Shown here one piece after another: positions 1 through 9,196 of a stretch of 38,284 bases of DNA (within the stretch, counting starts at the first letter, position 1; each line of letters opens with the position of its first letter). The DNA is taken from NCBI GenBank assembly GCA_009694025.1, contig SHVZ01000026.1, forward strand, positions 1 through 38,284, read 5' to 3'. A program made the translations under genes and the position numbers. The notes beneath the pieces are model-generated. The model saw nothing but the letters and a program-made list of their open reading frames with translations, was not told the DNA's origin and did not search any database. The DNA comes from Alphaproteobacteria bacterium. Its GTDB lineage: Bacteria; Pseudomonadota; Alphaproteobacteria; SHVZ01.

Positions 1-149
1 TAAGGGGCCTCGTGCCCCGTCGAACCCAGATCCGCAACCCCCAGCCGAGCCATCGACATCAAACCGCGCCAATCGGGTGCCACCATGCCGCTCGTCCGCG
101 ACGCCCCAGCCCAGCTATCCCTTCGCATGGTGAATAGATCGGGTTAGCC

Positions 150-314
150 ATGGATTGGGAACACTTGAGGAAGCATAGGTACGCACTAGAAAATCCACCC
201 AGCGACTGGCCGCGCGCCGTTCGTCCGATATCCATGGATGGGCTTGATCTCATGGGGATCGATGGGAACCGCCGCCTTTATTGGGATGGGAAGGAATTAG
301 CCAAACGGCAATAG
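150..314 (+). CDS. small hypothetical protein (54 aa)
   Basis: An open frame begins ATG-GAT-TGG (MDWEHLRK) and ends in TAG. The C-terminal part contains the phrase RLYWDGKEL preceded by PISMDGLDLMGID, which looks like a conserved N-terminal module I associate with small hypothetical alphaproteobacterial proteins that normally continue into a membrane helix. Here the frame stops right after that module, so it may be a truncated member. There is no strong ribosome binding site (only GGGTT upstream). No function can be assigned. The gene stands alone, upstream of the toxin-antitoxin promoter. The rest of bases 1-400 holds nothing I recognise except a GGGGC/GCCCC hairpin at 4-18 next to the window edge. 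Confidence 0.4.
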   Translation: MDWEHLRKHRYALENPPSDWPRAVRPISMDGLDLMGIDGNRRLYWDGKELAKRQ

Positions 315-351
315 CTGACTCCGACTTGGGGGCAGAACCTCTCCGTTGTTC

Positions 352-398
352 TTGAAGTCGATCTCGTCTGAGCTTATCTTTCGTCTCATATGAGACGA
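352..398 (+). promoter_or_regulatory. Promoter and palindromic operator of the Xre/RES toxin-antitoxin operon
   Basis: A sigma70-like promoter TTGAAG (352-357), a 17-base spacer and TATCTT (375-380) is followed directly by a perfect 18-base palindrome TCGTCTCATATGAGACGA at 381-398. A partial extra half-site TCGTCTGA lies in the spacer (365-372). The palindrome covers the expected transcription start and ends eight bases before the antitoxin ATG, overlapping its ribosome binding site. This layout fits autorepression by the DNA-binding antitoxin or its complex with the toxin. The repressor role is inferred. Confidence 0.65.
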
Positions 399-406
399 GG
401 CGCTCC

Positions 407-841
407 ATGATCGAAGCACTGCGCATTGCCGCTGTCCTCGGCGGACGGAAGACACTCCGCCGCACCATCCGCTCTCTCGCCGATCTCGACGAGACCGTGA
501 GCGCCGGGCTGCCGCGCTCGGCGCTGGAGGCGTGCATGGGGCGGGTCATCGCGGCGCCTGCGGAGCGGCGGGCGGCGATCTACCGGGTCGTTCCGAAGGC
601 CACCTATGCGCGGCGGACAAAGAAGCTGGGTCTTGCGGCAAGCGAGCGCACGGCGCGGCTCGCGCGCCTGATCGCGACGGCGGAGTTCGTGTGGGACGAT
701 GCCGAGGATGCCCATATCTGGCTACTCCGGCCGCATCCGGAGCTCGGTGGAAAATCTCCGCTCGATGCGGCGACATCGGAGCTGGGAGCGGCGCGCGCCG
801 AGCTGATCCTTTGGCATCTCGCCCATGGCATCGCGGCCTGA
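407..841 (+). CDS. Xre/MbcA/ParS-family antitoxin (DUF2384) of a RES toxin pair
   Basis: This 144-residue protein has the layout of Xre/MbcA/ParS antitoxins. An N-terminal helical, Arg-rich DNA-binding part (about residues 1-60) is followed by the toxin-binding DUF2384 domain. The latter is recognised by WDDAEDAHIWLLRPHPELGG and a C-terminal helix in which the consensus small-residue and Gly pattern is kept (ELGAARAELILWHLAHGIAA). Its 3' end overlaps the RES toxin start by 17 bases, so the two are translationally coupled. In characterised pairs the antitoxin blocks the NAD-consuming toxin and represses its own promoter; the palindrome just upstream fits that. Family assignment is firm; the operator role is inferred. 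Confidence 0.85.
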   Translation: MIEALRIAAVLGGRKTLRRTIRSLADLDETVSAGLPRSALEACMGRVIAAPAERRAAIYRVVPKATYARRTKKLGLAASERTARLARLIATAEFVWDDAEDAHIWLLRPHPELGGKSPLDAATSELGAARAELILWHLAHGIAA

Positions 842-1313
842 GCCGCCTCGCCGCGCCTTCCGCATCTGCAAGTCGATCTATCCGATCCTCGACGGCAGCG
901 GCGCCGCGCGCAATCCCGGGCGTTGGAACCGGCTCGGCCAGCGCGTGATCTATGCCGCGGAGACCTTTGCCGGCGCCATGCTGGAAGCGCTGGTGCACGC
1001 CAATATCGGCCGCCTGCCGCGCGATCAGCACGGAGCCGAGATCGATCTTCCGGCCGGTCTCGACGTCGAGGAGGCGACCCCGGCGTCGCTGCCTGGCTGG
1101 GACGAGGAGTCGCGTGAAATCAGCCGCGCCTTCGGCTCCGCCTGGTGGGAGGAGGGTCGGTCCGGCCGGCGCCCCGCGATTCTCCTGGTACCGTCCATCG
1201 TCGTTCGCCGCGAGCGCAATGTCCTCGTCAATCAGGACCACCCGCGCTTCGCCGAGATCGCCGCCTCGGCCCCGCAGCCCGTCCAATGGGACCCCCGCCT
1301 CAAGACGCCTTGA
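825..1313 (+). CDS. RES-domain toxin (NAD+-consuming type II toxin)
   Basis: The 162-residue protein is a single RES domain. It carries the hallmark NPGRWNRLGQRVIYAAE, whose Arg and Tyr belong to the conserved active-site set, followed by the helix with the conserved Glu (AMLEALVH). The C-terminal signature is LLVPSIVVRRERNVLVNQDHPRF. RES toxins such as MbcT and those of Pseudomonas putida and Sinorhizobium deplete NAD+, by phosphorolysis or hydrolysis, and cause growth arrest. All key motifs look intact, so the toxin is probably functional. The ATG at 825 lies inside the antitoxin gene in another frame, the usual antitoxin-first order. Confidence 0.88.
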   Translation: MASRPEPPRRAFRICKSIYPILDGSGAARNPGRWNRLGQRVIYAAETFAGAMLEALVHANIGRLPRDQHGAEIDLPAGLDVEEATPASLPGWDEESREISRAFGSAWWEEGRSGRRPAILLVPSIVVRRERNVLVNQDHPRFAEIAASAPQPVQWDPRLKTP

Positions 1314-1445
1314 GCGCCTTCCGCCGCGCGTCAGCGCGTCACGGGACGGTCGTCCGAGAGCGCCACGACGCGTTTCCGCCGGGTCGCGCGCGCGACCTTC
1401 GCGATCATCCCGACATCCGTCGCGACCAGCCGAACGCCCTCGCGC

Positions 1446-4400
1446 TCACCCCGCCGCGGCGCCGCGCCAGGCGGCGTTGGGATCGGCGGCCTCGGCCTGG
1501 CGGCGGACCAGGGTCGCGTAGAGCCCGCCCCGGCTAAGCAGCTCCTCGTGCCGGCCCTCCTCGCGCACCCGGCCGCCGTCGAGCACGATGATCTTCTCGG
1601 CCTCGCGCACCGTGGAGAGCCGGTGGGCGATCACCAGCGTGGTGCGGCCGCGCGCCAGATCGTCGATCGCCTGGCGCACGCGGCGCTCGCTCACCGCGTC
1701 CAGATGCGAGGTCGCCTCGTCCAGGATCAGGACCGGCGAGTCCTTGAGGACGGCACGCGCGATGGCGAGGCGCTGGCGCTGGCCGCCGGAGAGCTTGAGG
1801 CCGCGCTCGCCGACCGGGGTCTCGAGGCCGTCGGGGAGCGAGCGCACGAACTCGGCGAGCGCGGCGCGTTCGAGCGCGTCCCACAGCTCGGCATCGGTCG
1901 CTCCGTCCCGGCCGAGGCGGAGGTTGAGGGCGAGATCGCCGTTGAAGAGGTAGGTGTCCTGGGACACCAGCGCCACCTGGCGGCGGAGATCGGCGAGCCG
2001 GAGCCCGCGCGTCTCGACGCCGTCGACGCGGATCGAGCCGGAGCCGGGATCCCAGAAGCGGAGCAGCAGATGGGCGAGCGTCGTCTTGCCGGCACCGGAG
2101 GGACCGACCAGCGCCACGGTCGAGCCGCGGCGGAGCGAGAAGCTGACATCGGCGAGCGCCGGGCGCTGAGTCCCGGGATAGGAGAAGGTGACGTTGGCGA
2201 AGGCGACCGCCGGCGTATCGGCGGGCGCCGCAGGCGGCAGGCGCTCCGGCCCGTCGACGACGGTCGCGGGCTCGCGCTCGAGCAGGTCGAGCCGGCGGGT
2301 CGCGCCGAAGGTGTCGGCGAGCTGGCGGCCGACATGGGCGATCTCGGAGATCGGCAGGAAGGCGGCCATGGCGATCAAGGTCGCGAGCGGCACCAGGCCG
2401 ACCGACAACTCGCCTGAGGATGCCAGGCCGGCGCCGACCAAGGCGACGGCGAGGCCGCCGAGACCCGTGGTCGCCTCCAGGAGGTTCGACTGGCGGGCGA
2501 GGTCGCCGAGGAAGGCGAGGCGGGCCTCGCCGAGGCCGCGGCTCAAGGCGGTCAGCTCCTGCCGCCGATCGTCCTCGCGCTGGAAGGCGACGACCTCGAC
2601 CAGGCCCTGCACGGTGTCGGTCACATGGGCGTTGAGCCGGCCGAGCGACATCCGCATCTCCGATCCCAGCCGATCGACGCGCCGCCGCGCCAGCGCCGGA
2701 CTTGCCGCGGCGACGGCGAGGAAGGGAGCAAGCACGAGGGCGAGCCACGGGCTCATCGATGCGAGCCAGATCAGCACGCCGGCGGGGACCAGCACGCCGA
2801 CCGCGGCCGGCACCAGCGTGTGGGCGACGAAGTACTCCACCAGCTCGACGTCGTGGGTCGCCATCGAGACCAGGTCACCCGAGCGACGGCGCAGGAGATA
2901 GGCGGGGCCGAGCGCGGCCAGCTTGCGGAAAAGCCCGAGCCTGAGCTCCGCCAGCATGCGGTAGGCGACGTCGTGGGCGAGCCAGGACTCGAACCAGTGG
3001 AGGAATCCGGCCGCGACCGCCGCGGCGAAGAGCATCATCACCAGCGTGTCGAAGCCGAGGCCGGCCTTCAGGTGCAGCACGATCAGCGCCGAGAGCGCGC
3101 TGACGCCGATGAAGGCGACGACACGACCCAAGCCCAGGCCGAAGGTGGCGAGGATGCCGACCCGCCAGGGTGCAACCCGCGCCCACAGGCTCGACAAGGC
3201 CGAGAGCGCGCTGCCATGGGCGGAGAGGATGCCGCTCTCGGGCTCCGCCGATGCCGGCATCGCCTTGGCGGCGAGATCCAGGGGCGCGTCGGTCTCGGCC
3301 TTGGCATCGCCGGCGATCAGGCGGTCGCCGCCTCGCACCTGCTCGGCCATCAGCTCGTGGTAGAGCCCGCCCAGGCTCATCAGCGCAGCGTGGTCGCCGG
3401 ACTCGATCAGCCTGCCCTTGTCGAGGACGAGGATGCGGTCGGCGCCGATGACGCTGGAAAGCCGGTGGGCGAAGACCAGCGTGGTGCGTCCGGCCATCAG
3501 CCGGTCGAGGGCCTCCTGGATCGCCGCCTCGTTCTCGGCGTCGACCGAGGAGAGCGCCTCATCCAGGACGAGGATCGGCGCGTCCTTGAGGATCGCGCGC
3601 GCGATGGCGAGACGCTGGCGCTGGCCGCCGGAGAGCTTGAGACCGCGCTCGCCGACGACGGTCGCATAGCCCCGGGGCAGGCGCTGGATGAAGCCGTCGG
3701 CATTGGCGGCACCGGCTGCGCGCTCGATTTCGGCCTGGGTCGCGTCGGGTCTGGCGAGGCGGAGATTCTCCTCGACCGTGCCGTGGAAGAGGAAGGTGTC
3801 CTGGCCGACGATGGCGATGTGCCGGCGAAGATCCTCGAGCGAGAGCTTGCGGATGTCCTCCCCGCCGACGCGGACGATGCCGCGCCGGGCGTCGTGGAAG
3901 CGCAGCAGCAGGCGAAGGATGGTCGACTTGCCTGCCCCCGACGGACCGACCACGGCGATGCGCTGGCCGGCGTCGACCCGGAAGGTGAGGCCGTCGAGCG
4001 CCGGCTGCGCGCCTTCGGGATAGGTGAAGGCGATGTCCTCGAAGGCGACGCTGGGCGCGCGGACCTTGCCGTCGGGCGCCGCCATCGCCATCACCGCCGG
4101 GGTGCGGGCGAGGAAGGAGAGGATCGCCTCGGCGCTGGCCTGGCCGAGCATGCCGACATGCAGCATGTCGCGGAGATCGCGGAACGGACGGAAGCATTCG
4201 ACGCCGAGCATCAGCACGACCGCGAGCGCCTCCAGCGACATCGCGCCGTCGACGACGCGGAAGGCCCCGAGCGCGAGCGCGCCGGCGGCGCCGAGCGCGA
4301 TGGCGCCGTCGGTGACGCCGCGGGTCGCCACGCTGACCGAGAGCACCCACATGGTGGCCCGCGCGAGATCGGCCGAGCGCTCGCCCAGCATCTTCGCCCG

Positions 4401-5087
4401 GCTCGCGGTCTGGCCGAAGGCGGCCAGCGTCGGCAGGCCCTGGATCGAATCCAGGAAGTCGGCGGCGAAAGCCTTGTAGGCGCGCGCCCGCTCGACCGCG
4501 CCGAGGGCGGACCGGCGATGCAGCAGCGACGGCAGGAGGAGCGCGGCCAGCGCGGCGGCCAGCAGCACGGTGGCGACCGGCAGGTCGAGCCAGGCCAGGA
4601 ACGCGAAGATGCCGATCGGCGTCACCAGCGCCACCAGGAGCTGGGGCAGGTACTGGCCGAAATAGGTGTTGAGCTGCTCGACGCCCTCGTTGAGGACCAG
4701 CGTCGCCTCGCCGGTGCGAAGCCCCGAGACCGCCGCCGGCCCGAGGCCGAGCAGGTGGTCGAGGAGGCGGGCGCGGAGATGCTCGAGGATATGGGCGGCG
4801 GTGTGCTGGGCGACCCGCGTCCGCCAATGCTCGAGCCCGGTGCGGACGACGATGGCGGCGGCGGCGAGGAGGGCCGGGAGCGCCAGCTCAGCCACCGGCG
4901 CGCCGGTCAGCGCCCGGGCGACCAGCCAGCCGAGAAGGGCGAGACGGGCGACGCCGGCCGCGCTCGCCGCGACGCCGAGAAGAGCGACCCAGAGCAACCG
5001 GTCGCGCACGCCGGCGGTGAAGCGCCAGAGCCGGGGGTCGAAATACATGAGGATGTCCGCGAGGCGCGAGGGGAGGGGCTGGCGCAT
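1446..5087 (-). CDS. Single-chain double ABC exporter, CydDC-like (thiol/heme export candidate)
   Basis: This 1,213-residue protein contains two complete ABC exporter halves in one chain, each a six-helix membrane domain followed by an ATPase. Walker A motifs GPSGAGKST (near residue 380) and GPSGAGKTT (near 993), signatures LSGGQRQRLAIARA in both halves, Walker B ILVLDEA and VLILDEA, and H-loops FAHRLS and IAHRLS are all intact. The first membrane domain has the CydD-like stretch EGVEQLNTYFGQYLPQLL, and the ATPases are typical of CydD/CydC, which export cysteine and glutathione needed for cytochrome bd. CydD and CydC are usually separate proteins. No cydAB is in the window, so the substrate is uncertain. 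The gene lies 93 bases downstream of the copper genes on the same strand. The start is not certain, as no strong ribosome binding site is visible. Confidence 0.75.
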   Translation of the reverse strand: MRQPLPSRLADILMYFDPRLWRFTAGVRDRLLWVALLGVAASAAGVARLALLGWLVARALTGAPVAELALPALLAAAAIVVRTGLEHWRTRVAQHTAAHILEHLRARLLDHLLGLGPAAVSGLRTGEATLVLNEGVEQLNTYFGQYLPQLLVALVTPIGIFAFLAWLDLPVATVLLAAALAALLLPSLLHRRSALGAVERARAYKAFAADFLDSIQGLPTLAAFGQTASRAKMLGERSADLARATMWVLSVSVATRGVTDGAIALGAAGALALGAFRVVDGAMSLEALAVVLMLGVECFRPFRDLRDMLHVGMLGQASAEAILSFLARTPAVMAMAAPDGKVRAPSVAFEDIAFTYPEGAQPALDGLTFRVDAGQRIAVVGPSGAGKSTILRLLLRFHDARRGIVRVGGEDIRKLSLEDLRRHIAIVGQDTFLFHGTVEENLRLARPDATQAEIERAAGAANADGFIQRLPRGYATVVGERGLKLSGGQRQRLAIARAILKDAPILVLDEALSSVDAENEAAIQEALDRLMAGRTTLVFAHRLSSVIGADRILVLDKGRLIESGDHAALMSLGGLYHELMAEQVRGGDRLIAGDAKAETDAPLDLAAKAMPASAEPESGILSAHGSALSALSSLWARVAPWRVGILATFGLGLGRVVAFIGVSALSALIVLHLKAGLGFDTLVMMLFAAAVAAGFLHWFESWLAHDVAYRMLAELRLGLFRKLAALGPAYLLRRRSGDLVSMATHDVELVEYFVAHTLVPAAVGVLVPAGVLIWLASMSPWLALVLAPFLAVAAASPALARRRVDRLGSEMRMSLGRLNAHVTDTVQGLVEVVAFQREDDRRQELTALSRGLGEARLAFLGDLARQSNLLEATTGLGGLAVALVGAGLASSGELSVGLVPLATLIAMAAFLPISEIAHVGRQLADTFGATRRLDLLEREPATVVDGPERLPPAAPADTPAVAFANVTFSYPGTQRPALADVSFSLRRGSTVALVGPSGAGKTTLAHLLLRFWDPGSGSIRVDGVETRGLRLADLRRQVALVSQDTYLFNGDLALNLRLGRDGATDAELWDALERAALAEFVRSLPDGLETPVGERGLKLSGGQRQRLAIARAVLKDSPVLILDEATSHLDAVSERRVRQAIDDLARGRTTLVIAHRLSTVREAEKIIVLDGGRVREEGRHEELLSRGGLYATLVRRQAEAADPNAAWRGAAAG

Positions 5088-5180
5088 CCTACAGGAGCAG
5101 GCTGCCGAGGGCGAAAGGTTGCGAGTCCAAGCCGGTCGCCGACCTCAGGGCGCGTCGACGTTCCCGGCCTGGGGCGCCGT

Positions 5181-5639
5181 CTAGTGGCTTTCGAAGACTT
5201 TCGTGGTGCCATCGGAGAGACCGAAGAGCACGACGTCGTAATGGTCGACGCCGGCATCCATCCCCGGCGAGCTCAACGGCATCCCCGGCACCGCCAAGCC
5301 TTTCGCCCGGGGACGCTCCGTCAGGAGCCGGATCACGGCCGGGGCCGGGACGTGGCCTTCCAGGACATAGCCGTCGACCGCCGCCGTATGGCAGGACTGC
5401 AGAGCGTCGGGGATGCCGTGGCGGGCCTTTATCGGCGCGAGATCGGCAGCGGCCACGACCCTCACCCGGAATCCATGGCCGCGCATGTGCTTGACCCAGC
5501 CCTCGCAGCACCCGCAGGACGGGTCGCGCCAGACCGTCACCTCGGGAAAGGCAGCCAGCGCGCGTGACGCCAGCATGGGCGACAACGCCGTCGTGACGAC
5601 GGCGCAGGAAAGGAGCTGGACCAGAGTTCGGCGGTTCAT
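5181..5639 (-). CDS. DUF411 family periplasmic metal-binding protein
   Basis: The start is set at the ATG of MNRRTLVQLL because GGAGG lies eight bases upstream and a signal peptide ending near ASRALA follows; an earlier in-frame ATG at 5696 lacks this. The mature protein starts with VTVWRDPSCGCCEGWVKHM, the CxxC-type motif of DUF411 proteins, and ends with the family features HTAAVDGYVLEGHVPA and GLAVPGMPLSSPGM. DUF411 proteins recur in copper and silver resistance clusters and probably bind metal in the periplasm, but their exact task is not settled. The gene lies directly downstream of cusF on the same strand. Confidence 0.82.
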   Translation of the reverse strand: MNRRTLVQLLSCAVVTTALSPMLASRALAAFPEVTVWRDPSCGCCEGWVKHMRGHGFRVRVVAAADLAPIKARHGIPDALQSCHTAAVDGYVLEGHVPAPAVIRLLTERPRAKGLAVPGMPLSSPGMDAGVDHYDVVLFGLSDGTTKVFESH

Positions 5640-5696
5640 GGCTATGGCCTCCGTTCCGAAGGTTGCGATGGGCGACGGCCCCTCGTCGCTCCCCAC

Positions 5697-6008
5697 TCAA
5701 CTCTTCGGCTTCACTTGCATAATTACATAGTCCTTGCCCGGGCCAGGGGCGAGGGTGAAATCGACGGTCTGACCGGGCCTCACGCCGGTCAGGTCGACGC
5801 CGGGAGCGACGGCGAAGTCCATGGTCATGGCCGGCCATCTGACCGCCGGGATCGGCCCGTGACTCAGGTTCACGATCCGCTTCTCCGCATCGACTTTCCT
5901 GACCGTGCCGGTCGCGGAAACCCCCTTCGCCGGATCGCCGGGCGCTTGGGCCAGGACGGGCCCGCTCAGGATCAGTATGGCGGCCATGGCCATCGACAAT
6001 TTCCTCAT
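5697..6008 (-). CDS. cusF: CusF-like periplasmic copper/silver chaperone
   Basis: The chosen start MRKLSMAMAA has GAGGAG eight bases upstream and yields a 103-residue protein with a signal peptide cut after VLAQA. The mature part is a small OB-fold domain with the CusF signature: TGTVRKVDAEKRIVNLSHGPIP, then WPAMTMDF, which supplies the Trp and Met-x-Met ligands for Cu(I)/Ag(I). CusF hands metal to the CusB/CusA pump. It sits 11 bases downstream of cusA in the same operon. A second copy of the same domain is fused to the C-terminus of CusB in this cluster. Confidence 0.9.
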   Translation of the reverse strand: MRKLSMAMAAILILSGPVLAQAPGDPAKGVSATGTVRKVDAEKRIVNLSHGPIPAVRWPAMTMDFAVAPGVDLTGVRPGQTVDFTLAPGPGKDYVIMQVKPKS

Positions 6009-6019
6009 CGTCGTACTCC

Positions 6020-9000
6020 TCAATCGGATGTGGATGCGGAGCGGAGCGAGTCGGGGCCCGCAGGAGCAACAGCCGGGCTCCGTAACTGGAGCCGTTGCCA
6101 GACCAGGAACATGGCGGGGATGACCAAGAGCGTGAGCGCCGTCGCGGTGACCATGCCGCCGACCATCGGCGCCGCGATCCGGCGCATGACCTCCGAACCG
6201 GTGCCGGTCCCGAGGAGGATTGGCAGCAGGCCCGCGACGATCGTCGCCACGGTCATCGCCTTCGGCCGGAGGCGCAGCAGCGCGCCCTCGACAACGGCCT
6301 CCTCCAGATCGCGCTCCGTCAAGGCTCGCGCACCCGACGCGGATGCCTTCCGGCGGCGATCGAGCGCCAGGTTCAGGTAGAGGAGCATGACGATCGCGGT
6401 CTCGACGGCGACGCCGCCGAGCGCGATGAAGCCGACGACTACGGCGATCGAGAGGTTGAACTCCAACCACCAGAGCAGCCAGACGCCGCCTGCCAACGCC
6501 ACCGGCAGCGAGGTCAGGACGATCAGTACCTCGGCGCCGCGCCCGAAGGTCAACCACAGCATGAGCGCGATCAGCGCCACGGTCAGCGGGGCCACCACGT
6601 CGAGGCGGTCGTGCACGCGCTCCAAGTGCTCGAACTGGCCCGACCAGGCGAGCGCGTAACCGGGAGGCAGTCTGACCGCGGCGGCCACGGCCGCCTTGGC
6701 ATCGGCGACGTAGCCGCCGAGATCGCGGCCGGCGATATCGACGAAGACCCAGCCGCTGAGCCGGGCGTTCTCCGTCCGGATCATGCTCGGTCCGTCCTGG
6801 ATCGTGATCCGGGCGACGTCGCCGAGCGCGACATGGGCGCCACCCGGCGTCACGACCGGCAGGGTGGCCAGCGCCTCAGGACTGCCGCGCCAGTGCTGGG
6901 GATAGCGCAGGTTTACGGGAAAACGCTGAACCCCCTCGATGCTGCGCGTGACCACCTCGCCGCCGACCGCGGTGCGCACGATCTGCTGCACATCGGCGAT
7001 ATTGAGGCCGTAGCGCGCCGCCGCGCGCCGGTCGATCGCGACGTCGACGTAGCGTCCGCCGACCGGGCGCTCGGCATAGGCCGAGACCGTGCCCGGCACG
7101 TCCTTGATCGCGCGCTCCACCGCCGAGGCGATGCGGTCGATCATGGACAGCTCCGGGCCCGATACCTTGACGCCCACCGGCGTCTTGATTCCGGTCGCCA
7201 GCATGTCGATCCGGTTCTTGATCGGCATGGTCCAGGTATTCGGCATGCCGGGGATGCGGACGATCCGGTCGAGCTCCGCCTTGAGCGCCTCCAGGGTCAG
7301 CCCGGGCCGCCACTCTGCCCGCGGCTTCAGCTTGATCACCGTCTCGACCATCGATATCGGGGCCGGATCGGTCGCGGTCTCGGCCCGCCCGAGCTTGCCG
7401 TGGACCGACTCCACTTCCGGCACCGTCTTGATCAGGCGATCGGTGAGCTGCAGCGCGTCCCGCGCCCTGCCGATCGACACGTCCGGCAGCAAGCTCGGCA
7501 TGTACAGGAGGTCACCCTCGTCCAGGTCCGGCATGAACTCCGAGCCGATACGGGCCAGTGGCCAAGCCGCGCTCGCCACGATCAGCAACGCGGCAACCAT
7601 CGTCACCCATGGGGCGGCGAGCACTCCCCGGAGGAGAGGACGGTAGAGGGCGGCGAGCCCGGCATTCAGCGGATTCCTCATTTCCGGCATGATCCGCCCG
7701 CGCACGAAGTACCCGATCAAGACCGGCACGAGCGTCACCGAGAGGATGCTCGCCGCAGCCATGGCATAGGTCTTGGTGAACGCCAGCGGCTTGAACAGCC
7801 GCCCCTCCTGAGCCTCCAGCGTGAACACAGGCAGGAACGAGAACGTGATGATGACGAGCGCGAAGAAGAGCGCGGGGCCTACCTCGGCCGCGGTCTCGGC
7901 GACGAGCCGCCAGCGATTGCCCGGGGTCAGCGGCTCCTCCTCGATCCGCCGGTGCAGGCTTTCGATCATGACGATGGTCGCATCGACCATCGCGCCGATC
8001 GCGATCGCGATGCCGCCTAAGGACATGATGTTGGCGTTGATCCCTTGAAGCCGCATCACCGCGAAGGCCGCCAGGATACTCAGTGGGAGGGTCAGCACGA
8101 CGACGAGCGACGAGCGGAGGTGCAGAAGGAACGCAGCGCAGACCAGGACGACGACGAGGAACTCCTCGCCGAGCTTCTCCCATAGGTTCGCCACGGCACG
8201 GTCGATCAGGGCCGAGCGGTCGTAGGTCGTGACGATCTCGACGCCTTCCGGCAGGCTCTTGCGGAGCTCGGTCAGCTTGGCATCGACCGCCCGTATGGTG
8301 GCTCGCGCATTTCCGCCCCAGCGCATGACGATGACGGCGCCCACCGCTTCACCCTCACCGTCGAGCTCGCTGACACCGCGCCGCAGCTCTGGGCCCAGGC
8401 GGATCTCGGCGACGTCCTTGAGCAGCACGGGAATTCCCGCAGGGGTCACCTTGAGCGGTATGCTGCTGAGATCCTCGGTGCCGCGGATGTAGCCGCCGGC
8501 GCGCACCATGTACTCGGCTTCGGCCATCTCTAGCACGGAGCCGCCCGACTCCTGATTGGCACGCTGGATGGCATCGCGCACCGCGGCGAGCGGCAGGCCG
8601 TGGGCCCTCAGCGCCACAGGATCGGCGACCACCTGATACTGGCGGACCATGCCGCCGATCGGCGCCACCTCGGCGACGCCGGCCAGCGCCTGCAGCTCGA
8701 ACTTGAGGAACCAATCCTGCAAGGCGCGCAACTCGGCGAGGTCGTGACGCCCGGTGCGGTCGACGAGGGCGTATTGGTAGATCCAGCCGACGCTGGTAGC
8801 GTCGGGCCCGAGCGCCGGCACGGCGCCTGACGGCAGACGCGGCGCCACCTGGCTCAGATACTCGAGCACTCGGCTCCGCGCCCAGTAGAGGTCGGTGCCT
8901 TCCTCGAACAGCACATAGACGTAGCTGTCGCCGCACATGGAGTAGCCGCGCACCGTGGCGGCACCGGGCACCGCGAGCATGGCCGTGGACAGCGGATAGG

Positions 9001-9196
9001 TGATCTGGTCTTCGATCACCTGTGGCGCCTGGCCCGGCCATGTCGTCTTGACGATCACCTGGACGTCCGAGAGGTCGGGGATGGCATCCACGGGTGTATT
9101 ACGGGCCGACCAGGCACCCCATCCGGCGAGCACCGCGGCCAGCGCCAGCACGATCACCCGGTTAGCGATCGACCAGTGGATCAGGCGCGCGATCAT
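6020..9196 (-). CDS. cusA: CusA-type heavy-metal RND efflux pump (Cu+/Ag+)
   Basis: The 1,058-residue inner-membrane protein has full RND length and architecture: twelve helices and two large periplasmic loops. It opens with MIARLIHWSIANRVIV and DAIPDLSDVQVIV, as in the CusA/CzcA family. CusA rather than CzcA is suggested by EGDLLYMPS (Met566) and NRIDMLATGIKTPVG (Met665), positions matching methionines that line the Cu(I)/Ag(I) path in E. coli CusA (from memory of that structure). It would use the proton gradient to drive metal out through the tripartite pump. Its ATG overlaps the cusB stop (ATGA), so the two are coupled. No cusC outer-membrane channel is in the window. Confidence 0.92.
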   Translation of the reverse strand: MIARLIHWSIANRVIVLALAAVLAGWGAWSARNTPVDAIPDLSDVQVIVKTTWPGQAPQVIEDQITYPLSTAMLAVPGAATVRGYSMCGDSYVYVLFEEGTDLYWARSRVLEYLSQVAPRLPSGAVPALGPDATSVGWIYQYALVDRTGRHDLAELRALQDWFLKFELQALAGVAEVAPIGGMVRQYQVVADPVALRAHGLPLAAVRDAIQRANQESGGSVLEMAEAEYMVRAGGYIRGTEDLSSIPLKVTPAGIPVLLKDVAEIRLGPELRRGVSELDGEGEAVGAVIVMRWGGNARATIRAVDAKLTELRKSLPEGVEIVTTYDRSALIDRAVANLWEKLGEEFLVVVLVCAAFLLHLRSSLVVVLTLPLSILAAFAVMRLQGINANIMSLGGIAIAIGAMVDATIVMIESLHRRIEEEPLTPGNRWRLVAETAAEVGPALFFALVIITFSFLPVFTLEAQEGRLFKPLAFTKTYAMAAASILSVTLVPVLIGYFVRGRIMPEMRNPLNAGLAALYRPLLRGVLAAPWVTMVAALLIVASAAWPLARIGSEFMPDLDEGDLLYMPSLLPDVSIGRARDALQLTDRLIKTVPEVESVHGKLGRAETATDPAPISMVETVIKLKPRAEWRPGLTLEALKAELDRIVRIPGMPNTWTMPIKNRIDMLATGIKTPVGVKVSGPELSMIDRIASAVERAIKDVPGTVSAYAERPVGGRYVDVAIDRRAAARYGLNIADVQQIVRTAVGGEVVTRSIEGVQRFPVNLRYPQHWRGSPEALATLPVVTPGGAHVALGDVARITIQDGPSMIRTENARLSGWVFVDIAGRDLGGYVADAKAAVAAAVRLPPGYALAWSGQFEHLERVHDRLDVVAPLTVALIALMLWLTFGRGAEVLIVLTSLPVALAGGVWLLWWLEFNLSIAVVVGFIALGGVAVETAIVMLLYLNLALDRRRKASASGARALTERDLEEAVVEGALLRLRPKAMTVATIVAGLLPILLGTGTGSEVMRRIAAPMVGGMVTATALTLLVIPAMFLVWQRLQLRSPAVAPAGPDSLRSASTSD

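Noticed and set aside
1314-1445. Minus-strand reading with VRLVATDVGMIAKVARATRRK between the RES toxin and the ABC gene
   Set aside because: It is too short, has no start with a ribosome binding site and no recognised family; treated as intergenic.
2625-5567. A 980-codon open frame on the plus strand
   Set aside because: It is antisense to the ABC exporter and DUF411 genes, has low-complexity Arg/Glu/Gly/Asp composition, and no domain. It is a by-product of GC-rich third positions.
6095-8020. A 641-codon plus-strand frame opposite cusA
   Set aside because: Composition is rich in Arg/His/Asp with no motif, while the other strand encodes a textbook RND pump.
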